A stretch of DNA of 64,000 nt. It comes from Fulvitalea axinellae (lineage in GTDB: Bacteria; Bacteroidota; Bacteroidia; Cytophagales; Cyclobacteriaceae). This document shows positions 35,901 through 44,189 of this stretch, one piece after another. Below the pieces are notes generated by a model that did no database searches, was not told the origin of the DNA, and worked only from the letters and a program-made list of their open reading frames with translations. A program made the position numbers and the translations under genes. The stretch is taken from contig NZ_AP025314.1 of the NCBI RefSeq assembly GCF_036492835.1, positions 1,674,001 through 1,738,000 of the forward strand, read 5' to 3'. Position 1 is the first letter of the stretch. Every line of letters starts with the position of its first letter.

Positions 35901-37607
35901 TTTTAGGAAAGAGGTTTTGTCAGTGAAGCCAAGCTGTTTGAGAAGCGCTTTCTTCAGGGCGCCGCGAATATGGATCTGCTCTTGTCCGGGATTAATGTTA
36001 ATGGCCGAAAAGGAAATCAAATTTAGGTTCGGGTCGTCAATGTTCAGTTTGCCTTTGTAGATCCCTTTGCTGAACTCCGCATCGGTGTTGATATTGGTGT
36101 AATCGTAGCCGTTCAAGCGAAGATTGTCCACTTCGCTCTTGAGCTTGAAGGACATGTCGTCCAAAGTCAGGCCTCTGCCGGAGATCTGTCCGTTGGCGCT
36201 TATGTGATCGGCTTTGAAGGGAAAATCCAGAAAGGTACCCGCGTCAAAACGTTTCGAAGAAAACGATCCGGAAAATACCGGCGGAGAGTCGTCGAGCGGG
36301 AGTTTTAGGTTGATGTCGGTATTCAGTGAGCCCAGTGCGGTCTTGAAGGTGCCGTAGGCCACAAAGTCGTTTAGGAAGCCGGTGAGCTGGCCGTTGAAGT
36401 TGATGTGGTGAAGCCTTTTTACGTAATCGTAAGTTTCGGTGAAGAAGGGGTTCAGGTCGCCGGCGTCGAGGGTTGAGGGCTTAAAACGCAGGGTCATAAA
36501 TGTTTCGTCGGTATTTGGCAATCCGATCATTTCGAAATCGGCCATAACCGAGCTTTTCGCTCCAAAACTAACGGCGAAGTCTTTGACCATGAAGTTTTCC
36601 ACGGTCCCGACGAATTTTCCTTCGACGATATAGGGAATGTCTTCCTGCTGAGCGACGAATTCGTTGAACAAACCGAGGTCTTTGGGCGAAACTACCGATT
36701 CCTTGACATCGGCGTCGATATGGACAAGCTTGTTAAAATCGCCCATTTCATAGTCTTGATAAGTCCACTTCATAGTGGTTTTCAGGTGGCTTTTCCCTAT
36801 TTCCAGATCAAGGTTTCTGTATTCCATCTCTCTGGGAGAGGTCAGGTATTGGCCCGCAATTTTCTTTACTTTCAGTCCGGTTTTCTCATCCACGCAGGTA
36901 AGGTGGAGGATGTCGACCATGAACGTATCTGATCGGACTTCCATGTTTTCGAGCTCTCCGTTGATGTCCAGCAGGTTGAAGTTATAGTAATCGAAGCCGT
37001 TTTCTATCGGTTCTTCGCCGGGATTGGCCTGCCTGAATATGGAATTGCGCAAGCTGATTTCGTTAATCCTGAAAACGAAAGGCGGAGAGTTTGCGTCAGT
37101 GGAATCAACTGCGGTGGAATCGGCGGGAGCGTTTCCGGAAAGTGCTTTCGAAAGCCGGTCTGTCCAGTCGGAAATAGTGATGATGTTGGTGCCCGGGTGC
37201 TCCAAAACGGCTACGTCGGCGCCGTCGATGGTCGCTTTGTCCAATGTAAGGCCGGATTCCGTTTGCATTGAGAACAAGCTGAAATCGGCGGTAAGGCTTT
37301 TTACTTTGATTATGGGGACGTTGGCCGTGTCCAGAATATTGATGTCTTCCAGCTCCAGAACATCGAACCAATTGAAATTCACCTTGCCGATGGTGGTTGG
37401 CATACCGGTGGTTTTCTCAATGGATTTGCTGATTTTGTTGGCAAGGTAGGTTTGAATAACGGGCAAACGCATAAGTAGCCAGAGCGCCAAGAAAACCGCC
37501 GTAATGCCAAAAACGGTTTTAAAGATTCTGCGTCTGTACCTTTGCCCTTTTATGGGTGCGTTATTTTTTGGGGCTTGTTCGGCCTCGTTTTTTTGCTCTT
37601 CCCGCAT
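32868..37607 (-). CDS. tamB: TamB-family translocation/assembly protein
   Basis: 1579 residues. A polar cytoplasmic N-terminus is followed by one membrane helix (about 31-48, VFGITAVFLALWLLM). A very long periplasmic region of repeating beta strands (AsmA/DUF490-like, e.g. VNFNWFDVLELEDINILDT) precedes the C-terminal TamB domain (about 1130-1530, GNGKGNLRLEIESNEESDFKMYGDFVF and SFLDGRLRLTREGG). TamB-like proteins form a hydrophobic groove spanning the periplasm, implicated in outer-membrane protein assembly and lipid transport. The last 40 residues are basic and disordered. It overlaps phr by 41 bases. Confidence 0.92.
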   Translation of the reverse strand: MREEQKNEAEQAPKNNAPIKGQRYRRRIFKTVFGITAVFLALWLLMRLPVIQTYLANKISKSIEKTTGMPTTIGKVNFNWFDVLELEDINILDTANVPIIKVKSLTADFSLFSMQTESGLTLDKATIDGADVAVLEHPGTNIITISDWTDRLSKALSGNAPADSTAVDSTDANSPPFVFRINEISLRNSIFRQANPGEEPIENGFDYYNFNLLDINGELENMEVRSDTFMVDILHLTCVDEKTGLKVKKIAGQYLTSPREMEYRNLDLEIGKSHLKTTMKWTYQDYEMGDFNKLVHIDADVKESVVSPKDLGLFNEFVAQQEDIPYIVEGKFVGTVENFMVKDFAVSFGAKSSVMADFEMIGLPNTDETFMTLRFKPSTLDAGDLNPFFTETYDYVKRLHHINFNGQLTGFLNDFVAYGTFKTALGSLNTDINLKLPLDDSPPVFSGSFSSKRFDAGTFLDFPFKADHISANGQISGRGLTLDDMSFKLKSEVDNLRLNGYDYTNINTDAEFSKGIYKGKLNIDDPNLNLISFSAININPGQEQIHIRGALKKALLKQLGFTDKTSFLKTEMEVDLSGLSPDTVEGEVSLNNTYMTYENRALNLGNLTAMSDRSGDKRELSLDSDVIDMRASGIFNLSELPARLALSTEIYLADLLNRPEQTKKLIRKEKRRTYADTDLRIDINFKDFTPVLRLFEPEAHISQNTHLESTYIGGKNNKLELNAYCDSFCWSGFTVSAGSIDFSTERRRGETQNNTHLILTSEEQKTGKVSLLKETLTEIIWTPRNIDFLLSTENDETDTKIELTGTVDYEEGQAKARLNGPKLRMFGNNWSMASDNLVTISDKEFQFEGLSLSSDKQSINIEGAISPDSGKPLNIFVNKLNLAPLGIITGQKVEGDADINFVLRDFYKKPNIIASAETHGISFDGVSVGDFSAVVMQDPATDRVDVFGNLTSEGRELLDINGNYLAERPSPLNIDLTLLDIPLNTAEPFLKDYVSNISGTATGSLKLGSDISHPVLSGQIQLNNGEVKVDYLNTRYRFHGDCDVDENLITLNNIDLTDEEGNKGKVYGDISHEYFQDFAFNIEGDFRNFISLNTTAKDNDLYYGKAYGTGKITVLGPPDNVQFTASLRTEQDSKVYILMDDGEEVDQATFIEFTNLKDQRKNRFENNTKKIQENASIEGFNVVLNLDITPEAHFFIIMDQQTGDLITGNGKGNLRLEIESNEESDFKMYGDFVFNEGVYNFVYQNVILINKNFNIEPDSKVSWSGDPFGAIMDVKATYNLNASFAPLVEDVDKRTATALRRQYPTTVDLLVSGSFTAPVIDFGIRMRGYPESVQITYEDSNTGQERTETYQLGANIRSFLQEMNTDTQELNRQAFMLTMFGYFSPRNTFNVSGTIGNSLSEFMSNQLNSAAGEIINDLEVQLDLGNLTDTQFETLQLRLSYSFLDGRLRLTREGGFTDNSNEASFASVVGDWMLEWNITNDGKWKAKLYNRNNYSNTGGGAGAGLTGNTYITAGASLQHTTDFDSFWDLFRRGRNNKQKQNRRQRRNESPSDSVPTDISPNQDKVRDEKDDPLLAPQGP

Positions 37608-37857
37608 TTGTGTCGTGTTCGTCCCCGGCTTCGTCTTCCTTCCGCTGTCGGGCTTAGGGGGCGTTTTCTTTACAAAACGATCATTTTTGGAATATCATTG
37701 CTAAATTGCGCACGAATGGATCCCGACCGAGTAGAGCAAGTTCCGAATATGCCCACAATTTAGCAACACTTTTGGCGGGATATTCTTGTGTAGAATGGGG
37801 CGTGACGGGCTTGTTTTTCCTTTGGAACGGCGGAAGGCCGGATTGAATAGAGCAGTG

Positions 37858-38862
37858 ATGAAAACAACGATATTGGCCATTGAGTCTTCTTGCGATGAGA
37901 CTTCGGCCTCTGTGGTGATAGACGGAAAAGTGATCAACAACGTGGTGGCTACGCAATCTGTACATGAACAGTACGGTGGCGTGGTGCCGGAATTGGCTTC
38001 CAGAGCGCATCAGCAACATATAGTGCCGGTGGTGGACCAAACGCTGAAAGAGGCCGGCGTTAGCAAAGAGGATTTGAGCGCCGTGGCTTTCACCCGTGGT
38101 CCGGGCCTTTTGGGAGCCTTGTTGGTGGGTGCGTCGTTTGCCAAATCGTTCGCTTTGGGGCTTGATATTCCGCTGATAGAGGTAAACCATATGCAGGCGC
38201 ATATTTTGGCTCATTTTATCGACGATCCGAAGCCTTCGTTCCCGTTTATATGCCTTACGGTAAGCGGTGGCCATACGCAGTTGGTGTTGGTGCGCGACTA
38301 CCTGGATATGGAGGTGGTGGGCAAAACCCGTGATGATGCTGTGGGCGAGGCTTTTGACAAAACGGCTAAACTATTAGGTTTGCCATATCCCGGCGGACCG
38401 CTTATTGATAAATACGCCGCAGAGGGAGACGCTAAGGCTTTCGACTTTCCGTTATCCGATATGCCCGAGCTTGATTATTCCTTCAGCGGAATCAAAACGG
38501 CAATCCTGTATTTCCTTAGGGATAATATGAGAAAGGATCAGGATTTTATAAAAAACAATCTCGCCGATATCTGCGCTTCGGTACAGGCTACGTTTATCGA
38601 GATGCTGATGAGGAAGTTGCGCAAAGCGGCGAAGCAGTACAAAGTGAAGGAAATAGCGATTGCCGGAGGTGTTTCCGCCAATTCCGGGCTTAGGAAAGCT
38701 TTGGAAAAAGCGTCAGCCGATTACGGATGGAACGTATATGTTCCCGACTTCCAGTATTGCACCGATAACGCCGGAATGATCGCCATGGCGGCGCATTATA
38801 AATACTTGCGGGGCGAATTTGTGGGGCAAGACGTTAGCCCGATGCCTAGGATGGCGCTTTGA
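37858..38862 (+). CDS. tsaD: tRNA threonylcarbamoyladenosine synthase subunit TsaD
   Basis: A 334-residue ASKHA-fold enzyme transferring the threonylcarbamoyl group from TC-AMP to A37 of ANN-decoding tRNAs. Motifs: ILAIESSCDETSASVV, VPELASRAHQQHI, the metal-binding VNHMQAHILAHF, LTVSGGHTQL, and GGVSANSGLR near the C-terminus. The ATG at 37858 is chosen because MKTTILAIESS is the family N-terminus; an in-frame ATG 72 bases upstream would add an unrelated leader. Divergent from tamB, with about 250 bases between. Confidence 0.96.
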   Translation: MKTTILAIESSCDETSASVVIDGKVINNVVATQSVHEQYGGVVPELASRAHQQHIVPVVDQTLKEAGVSKEDLSAVAFTRGPGLLGALLVGASFAKSFALGLDIPLIEVNHMQAHILAHFIDDPKPSFPFICLTVSGGHTQLVLVRDYLDMEVVGKTRDDAVGEAFDKTAKLLGLPYPGGPLIDKYAAEGDAKAFDFPLSDMPELDYSFSGIKTAILYFLRDNMRKDQDFIKNNLADICASVQATFIEMLMRKLRKAAKQYKVKEIAIAGGVSANSGLRKALEKASADYGWNVYVPDFQYCTDNAGMIAMAAHYKYLRGEFVGQDVSPMPRMAL

Positions 38863-38894
38863 TCCGTCCTGTTTTTAAATTTTGAGAAAAGAAT

Positions 38895-39377
38895 ATGAGT
38901 GCTAAGAATAAAAAAAAGAAAGAGGAACGGTTTTCTAAAATCATAAATATCAAGAACCGGCAAGCCAGGTACGAATACTCGTTCGTCGATACTTTTGTGG
39001 CCGGAATGTCGCTGTTTGGAACCGAAATCAAATCGATTCGCGAAGCCAAAGTGAATATTTCCGACGCTTTTTGCGTGATTCACAAAGGGGAGGTGTTCGT
39101 GCGGAATCTGCATATCTCGCCGTTTAGCGAGGGGACGCACGCCAATCACGAACCGATGCGCGAGCGTAAACTTTTGTTGAACAAAAAGGAAATCAGAAAG
39201 CTGGAATCCAAGATGGACGAGAAAGGCCTGACGGTGGTTCCTACCAGGCTTTTTATCAACAACAAAGGTTTGGCTAAGCTTGAGATCGCTTTGGCGAAGG
39301 GTAAAAAACTGCACGACAAGCGAAACGATATCAAGGAGCGGGACGTTAAGCGCGATTTGGCGAGAATGAAGTATTAA
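38895..39377 (+). CDS. smpB: SsrA-binding protein SmpB
   Basis: 160 residues, the standard length. It binds tmRNA and helps it enter stalled ribosomes for trans-translation. Recognised by INIKNRQARYEYSFVDTFVAGMSLFGTEIKSIREAKVNISDAF, the RNLHISPFSEG loop and the basic C-terminal tail KKLHDKRNDIKERDVKRDLARM. No ssrA gene was seen in the window. 32 bases downstream of tsaD, probably co-transcribed. Confidence 0.97.
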   Translation: MSAKNKKKKEERFSKIINIKNRQARYEYSFVDTFVAGMSLFGTEIKSIREAKVNISDAFCVIHKGEVFVRNLHISPFSEGTHANHEPMRERKLLLNKKEIRKLESKMDEKGLTVVPTRLFINNKGLAKLEIALAKGKKLHDKRNDIKERDVKRDLARMKY

Positions 39378-39426
39378 TATCTCGCCAATATTTCCATTTT
39401 TTTCACTTTTTAAAATCCCAGTTGAT

Positions 39427-40209
39427 ATGTTCGGAATCTGCCGTTTAAGTGTGGCGCCCCTTAGGGCCACGGCCGCTGATAGCGCCGAGATGGTTACCCA
39501 ATTGCTTTTCGGCGACATGTACGAAGTGTTGGAAACCTCGGAAAACGGGAAGTGGCTTAGGGTAAAGATGGAGTTTGACGGCTATGAAGGCTGGCTGGAC
39601 CTGAAGCAACATACCGAGATCTCCGAACCGTTTTTTGAAGTGTCCCGCAAGCAGGATTTCAGGATTTGTCTTGGTCTTACGTCGACTTTTGAAACCGGGA
39701 AAGGCGCGTTGACGCTTTTGGCCGGTGCGGTTTCGCATTATCCCGTAAATCCGATTTTTCCAGATGAAACGGGAATCGCCGTTCCTGAAGACTGGAAATC
39801 TTTCGGCGAAAAATTAGGCGTTGATGCGATATTGGCCCAAGCCAAGCGCTATATGGGCGCTCCGTATCTTTGGGGTGGTCGTACGCCTTTTGGAATCGAT
39901 TGTTCAGGTTTTACGCAAGTGGTTTTCAAAATCGGTGGTTACAGCCTTTTGCGCGACGCCTCTATGCAAGTGCAACAAGGGGAACACGTCGATTTCGCAG
40001 ATCGTAAACCGGGGGACTTGGCTTTTTTCGTAAATAAAGAAGGTAGGGTTACCCATGTGGGAATCTGTTTGCCTGAGGGTAAAATCATCCACGCATCCGG
40101 AATGGTTCGCATCGATACCTTGACCGAAAAGGGTATAGAGATGGAAGACGGAACGCTTAGTCATGTTTATGGTTCTTTGCGAAGAATGAAAACTTTGGAG
40201 AGCGCTTAA
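39427..40209 (+). CDS. NlpC/P60 peptidoglycan endopeptidase with SH3 domains
   Basis: 260 residues. An N-terminal bacterial SH3-like region (about 1-115, LSVAPLRATAADSAEMVTQLLFGD, YEGWLDLKQHTE) precedes an NlpC/P60 catalytic domain (about 130-255). The catalytic Cys 159 lies in GIDCSGFTQ, with His 210 (VTHVGI) and His 222 (IHASG). It resembles gamma-D-glutamyl-L-diamino-acid endopeptidases (YkfC, dipeptidyl-peptidase VI). No signal peptide is present, suggesting cytoplasmic muropeptide recycling. It starts 49 bases after smpB. Confidence 0.92.
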   Translation: MFGICRLSVAPLRATAADSAEMVTQLLFGDMYEVLETSENGKWLRVKMEFDGYEGWLDLKQHTEISEPFFEVSRKQDFRICLGLTSTFETGKGALTLLAGAVSHYPVNPIFPDETGIAVPEDWKSFGEKLGVDAILAQAKRYMGAPYLWGGRTPFGIDCSGFTQVVFKIGGYSLLRDASMQVQQGEHVDFADRKPGDLAFFVNKEGRVTHVGICLPEGKIIHASGMVRIDTLTEKGIEMEDGTLSHVYGSLRRMKTLESA

Positions 40210-40519
40210 AACGTATGAGCCAGTGAGTAGATCGCTGATTTTGCATTAATAATAAATCTTTGTTAAAACCTGTTTTTAGTGTAGGAAAGCTTACTCTTCA
40301 TTTTTTTATCCATTCATTTTTTTATAAATTAATTCTTTCAGATCTTAAATGGTTGATTTTCAAATGGTACAGAGGTTGTAAGGTCTTGTGTTTTTTGAAA
40401 TAGGACTTTTATCTGTTTTGAAAAGGTGTAATTGCCAATCCTATGTTACTTGGCGAATGATCTTTTGAAAGCGAGTTTTTGACGCTTTCTGGAAGAGGGA
40501 AATGTGATGGTATGATCAC
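40210..40519. promoter_or_regulatory. AT-rich leader of the PorP-like gene
   Basis: 310 bases without a gene. A 13-base direct repeat TTCATTTTTTTAT occurs at 40297-40309 and 40313-40325. At its right end an inverted repeat ATGTGA-N8-TCACAT (40502-40507 and 40516-40521) overlaps the ATG of the next gene. It could be a dimeric-regulator site or a start-codon-sequestering hairpin. No consensus promoter is obvious. Confidence 0.4.
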
Positions 40520-41617
40520 ATGTTTTATCATGAAACTTTATCCCAAAATCGATTGAGAACTATCTTAAATAGTTGGAAATATTTACGGCTGAAAATAGAA
40601 AATGGGCACTTCGGAACCGATTGGTTTGTCCTGTGCCTTACTTTTTGTTTCATGTCTATGGGACGTTCGTCAGTGGCCCAGGAGATTCCGGAAGTGATAC
40701 GCTTCGATATCATGCCGTCTATGGTCAATCCCGCATGGTCGGGTAGCCAAGGAGGGTGGAGTGCTTCGATGCTTTACCAGCCGAAAATGCTCGGTTTTGA
40801 GTCGGCACCGCAGTTGGGTGCCTTTTCGTTTCAGAAAAGTATAGGCTCCACTTTAGGTACGGGTTTGGCCGTGTCAATGGATAAACGCGGACCTGAACAG
40901 CTCTTCCGTTTGGATTGGGACTTGTCCTCTACGTTTGCGGCGGGAGAAAAGAGTAGCTGGGCTTTCGGTTTGCGGACTTCGGTGAGTCAATTCACGTTGC
41001 GTTTGAGTAGCCTTAAGCCTTCTGACGGCAGTGACCCGTATTTGGGTAAGGATATCGAAAACGATATGTATCTGGATTTTTCCGCAGGAGTGGGATGGTA
41101 TTCCAAGAATGCGTATTTGGGATTGAGTGTAGCCAATTTTTATCGCGCGCCGGTGTCTGTAGGCGATGCGCAGACTACGTACAACGCAAACCTTCATGTG
41201 ACAGGCTTTGGAGGGGTTAAGAAAAAGCTTGGCTATTATGTCGTTTGGGAACCTAGCTTATTGGTTAGCGTGGGACAAGATTCGCCGCTGTCCGGTACCG
41301 TGATCTCGAATTTTCTTTTCGCTTATGAAACGTTTGGGGCGGGTGCGTTTTATCGTTCCGCCGAAGTCGTTGGAGCCACTGTGGATTACCGTTGGGAGCT
41401 TAATCGTGATGATGATAAGACGATTATGATTTACTACGCTTTCGGAGCGCCAATAAACGGGGCGTCGTTGATTGGGACTTCTTCTCATGAAATTGGACTG
41501 AGAATCTCATTCAATAAAAAGAGAAACAAGAAGCCGAAAAAAGAAAAATCGGAAAAGAAAGAGGTTGCGCCAAAGCCAAGAAACCCACGATCAGGGTCTG
41601 GGGCCAGATACCAATAA
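40520..41617 (+). CDS. PorP/SprF-like type IX secretion membrane protein
   Basis: 365 residues. A signal-peptide-like segment is at about 36-53 (WFVLCLTFCFMSMGRSSVAQ) after an unusually long 35-residue polar N-terminus, so the true start may be downstream. The barrel region begins with the family pattern of a substrate-interaction N-terminus and PSMVNPAWSGSQGGWSASMLYQP, followed by alternating strands. The C-terminus is lysine-rich and disordered (residues about 335-365). PorP/SprF proteins associate with a specific T9SS cargo at the surface and are typically encoded beside a type B sorting-domain protein, as here 13 bases downstream. Confidence 0.85.
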   Translation: MFYHETLSQNRLRTILNSWKYLRLKIENGHFGTDWFVLCLTFCFMSMGRSSVAQEIPEVIRFDIMPSMVNPAWSGSQGGWSASMLYQPKMLGFESAPQLGAFSFQKSIGSTLGTGLAVSMDKRGPEQLFRLDWDLSSTFAAGEKSSWAFGLRTSVSQFTLRLSSLKPSDGSDPYLGKDIENDMYLDFSAGVGWYSKNAYLGLSVANFYRAPVSVGDAQTTYNANLHVTGFGGVKKKLGYYVVWEPSLLVSVGQDSPLSGTVISNFLFAYETFGAGAFYRSAEVVGATVDYRWELNRDDDKTIMIYYAFGAPINGASLIGTSSHEIGLRISFNKKRNKKPKKEKSEKKEVAPKPRNPRSGSGARYQ

Positions 41618-41630
41618 GTAATTCAAGAGT

Positions 41631-43961
41631 ATGAAACTGTTCAAAAAACGTATGGGCTTCGGAAAATCAGTTTTTGCGTGGACGCTTATTGTGTTGGCTG
41701 TAATGGTTTTTCCTTTTAGGCTTTACGCTCAGGCTTTGCCAAAGATAGATCTGGAGATTACAAAAAAGATCAGTAACTCAAGCGCTTCACCGGGCGATGT
41801 AGTGGTCTTTACGATTATTGTAAAGAATCTGGAGACAGAGGCTGGGAAAATGGCTGAAAATATAGAGGTGGAGGATATTCTGCCTTCAGGATATCAGTTC
41901 ACGAAAGACCCAAAAGCCACTAGCGGAACATATAATGGACGAAACGGCTTATGGCGAGTCGGGTCGCTGGCGCCACAAGCCACGGAAAAGCTGACAATGA
42001 CCGTTCGGGTTTTGGCCACCGGCGAATACAGGAACGTGGCGAGAATCACAAAATATCCAGAAGATGTTTTTACGGATCCGAACCTGACCAACAATACCAG
42101 CGAAGCCGGCGCCTCGGGCAATCAAGCGCCCGAAGCGCAGAATGATGCCGAAGAAACTGTGTCGGGGCAAAGTATCGAAATCAGTATTCTTGCGAATGAT
42201 AAGGATGACGATGATAAGATGGACGCCACGTCCGTAGACCTTGATCCGGATACCGATGATAAGGAGACGACATACACAGTAGCTGGAAAAGGAACGTTTG
42301 AGGTGGCCACTTCCGGGGTGTTGACTTTTACGCCGACAGGTAGCTTCAAGGGGAAAGTTAAGGCCCGGTACCGAGTGGCTGACGAACAACCGAAGTATTC
42401 CGAACCAGCGGACGTGACTGTAACGGTTTTTGGCCAGCCGACTGTCACTATAGCCGGAGCGCCGGTTGTGCATATGGGCAACTGCCAATCGAAAGGAACT
42501 CTGAAAGCTGAAGCCGAAGGGGCTGGAATCACATATAAATGGAGGGCGAAGATAGGCGCTCTTTACGGAAACGTTAATTCCGAGCAGGTACAGGGAGGCG
42601 GTGGAACCTACGAAGTGACCGTAACCGATAGGTTTGGAAATGAGGTGAAAGCCGAAGCTGAACTGCGCAAAGCCGACAAGCCCAAAGCGGTGGCGGGAGA
42701 GAATATTACGATGAGTTCCATTGTTACCAACACGCAATCGATTGGCGGCGTTTCCGAAGGAGAAGGACTGACTTATTCTTGGTCGCCGATTACGGGCCTT
42801 TCGAATCCATCTTCGGCGAATCCGGTGCCAAATCCGTCATCGGACACGGAGTATACGCTTACCGTAACGGACAAATTCGGTTGTACGGATACTGACAAGG
42901 TTAAAGTAAAAGTAAGCGACGAGGATATTTCCCTGTCCGTAACGGGCGATAAAAATTATGGAGCATGCCAAGACGGCGCAACGTTGACCGCTACGGCTAC
43001 AGGTTCCGGAGTAACGGTGAAATGGCTAAATAATGCTGGCAACGAAATTAAACTTGGCGGAACGGCAACGCTTTCCGCTGGAACATACAAGGCCGTTGCG
43101 GAAAACTCGGCGACAGGTTTGCTGAGGGACATAACCGTAATTATTACCCAAAAGCCGGCGCCCACAGTCAAAGATATTCCTGACGTGACTTTGGAGGCCG
43201 AAGAATCGGGAGCGGTACTGAGTGTGGAGGCTGAAGGAGAGGGTATTACATTGGCTTGGAGCCCTGAAACCCACCTGACAGGTGATGATCCATACAAGAA
43301 AACCGCTAATCCGCCAACAACGACAACTTACACGGTTACCGTAACGGACAAGTACGGTTGTCAGGCGACGGATCAAGTGACAGTAACCAGAATGGGCCCT
43401 GGGCCCATAGCCAACGACGACGAGGCTGAAGGCGCATACAATACCGAACTTGAGATAGAAGTATTGGCAAACGATACGGACCCTGACGGAAATCTGGATC
43501 CTTCAAGTCTGACAATCACGCAGGAACCCGCTTCCGGAAAGGCGGAGGTGCTTGGCGGAATGGTTTTGTTTACGCCTCAAAATGGGTTTGAGGGAGAAAT
43601 GAAGCTCAAATATCAGATCTGCGACGAAGACAACCAATGCGATGACGCAACAGTAACCGTAACGGTGCTGAAGCGTGAGGTGGAAATCCCGGACGCTCTT
43701 ACTCCCAATAATGACGGAAAGAACGACATGTTCGTGATAAAAAATGCAGATTTCTTTACCGATAGCAAGCTGACAGTTCTCAATACCAGAGGCAACCGAG
43801 TTTACGAAAAAGAGGGCTATACCAATGACTGGGATGGCGAAGGAAACGTAGGTTTGTACGATAGCCGGCCATTGCCCCAAGGCACTTATTATTACGTCTT
43901 CGATTACGGTGACGGCCGTTCCCCGCTCAAAGGTTTTGTCTTTATATATCGACAGGATTGA
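41631..43961 (+). CDS. Large T9SS cargo with type B C-terminal sorting domain
   Basis: 776 residues. Signal peptide (about 1-34, ending LYAQ), DUF11 domain (about 36-155), an Ig/cadherin-like tandem with NDAEETVSGQSIEISILANDKDDD, several PKD/Ig-like modules with YTLTVTDKFGCTD and YTVTVTDKYGCQATD, and a second cadherin-like unit ANDDEAEGAYNTELEIEVLANDTD. The C-terminal domain (about 690-776, PDALTPNNDGKNDMFVI to KGFVFIYRQD) is the gliding-associated type B sorting signal. The protein is exported by T9SS and attached to or released from the surface, probably as an adhesin. It pairs with the preceding PorP/SprF-like gene. Confidence 0.93.
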   Translation: MKLFKKRMGFGKSVFAWTLIVLAVMVFPFRLYAQALPKIDLEITKKISNSSASPGDVVVFTIIVKNLETEAGKMAENIEVEDILPSGYQFTKDPKATSGTYNGRNGLWRVGSLAPQATEKLTMTVRVLATGEYRNVARITKYPEDVFTDPNLTNNTSEAGASGNQAPEAQNDAEETVSGQSIEISILANDKDDDDKMDATSVDLDPDTDDKETTYTVAGKGTFEVATSGVLTFTPTGSFKGKVKARYRVADEQPKYSEPADVTVTVFGQPTVTIAGAPVVHMGNCQSKGTLKAEAEGAGITYKWRAKIGALYGNVNSEQVQGGGGTYEVTVTDRFGNEVKAEAELRKADKPKAVAGENITMSSIVTNTQSIGGVSEGEGLTYSWSPITGLSNPSSANPVPNPSSDTEYTLTVTDKFGCTDTDKVKVKVSDEDISLSVTGDKNYGACQDGATLTATATGSGVTVKWLNNAGNEIKLGGTATLSAGTYKAVAENSATGLLRDITVIITQKPAPTVKDIPDVTLEAEESGAVLSVEAEGEGITLAWSPETHLTGDDPYKKTANPPTTTTYTVTVTDKYGCQATDQVTVTRMGPGPIANDDEAEGAYNTELEIEVLANDTDPDGNLDPSSLTITQEPASGKAEVLGGMVLFTPQNGFEGEMKLKYQICDEDNQCDDATVTVTVLKREVEIPDALTPNNDGKNDMFVIKNADFFTDSKLTVLNTRGNRVYEKEGYTNDWDGEGNVGLYDSRPLPQGTYYYVFDYGDGRSPLKGFVFIYRQD

Positions 43962-43992
43962 CAGAGTTGAATTGGCTAGCGTTTTTTGATCA

Positions 43993-44052
43993 TTTACCGG
44001 AAAGTTAGTGTTCATTCTCCCCGAAAACATTTAGCTTTGACTTTCCGGTAAA
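43993..44052. repeat. 13-base inverted repeat
   Basis: TTTACCGGAAAGT (43993-44005) and its exact reverse complement ACTTTCCGGTAAA (44040-44052) flank a 34-base AT-rich spacer, just after the T9SS cargo gene. No transposase lies within, so it is either a large RNA stem or the ends of a tiny mobile remnant. Confidence 0.5.
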
Positions 44053-44054
44053 AG

Positions 44055-44077
44055 CGGACCTTATGGCCCGTTTTTTT
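44055..44077 (+). terminator. Intrinsic terminator after the T9SS cargo gene
   Basis: CGGACC (44055-44060) pairs with GGCCCG (44065-44070) with one mismatch around a four-base loop, then seven Ts. Confidence 0.65.
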
Positions 44078-44189
44078 CTGGGTTTTTCCCAAAACACTTC
44101 GCTCAAACTGTTATAACCCAAATAGTGAGAGCGGACGCGGCGGGGCTTTTTACTAGAAACCCCTCGCCCGTACAGGCAAAACAAAGCAT

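Noticed and set aside
37786..37857. Upstream in-frame start for tsaD
   Set aside because: Adds 24 residues not seen in the TsaD family; the internal ATG gives the canonical N-terminus.
40297..40325. Two-copy 13-base direct repeat TTCATTTTTTTAT as a mobile-element footprint
   Set aside because: T-rich low-complexity sequence in an AT-rich leader; chance duplication is sufficient.
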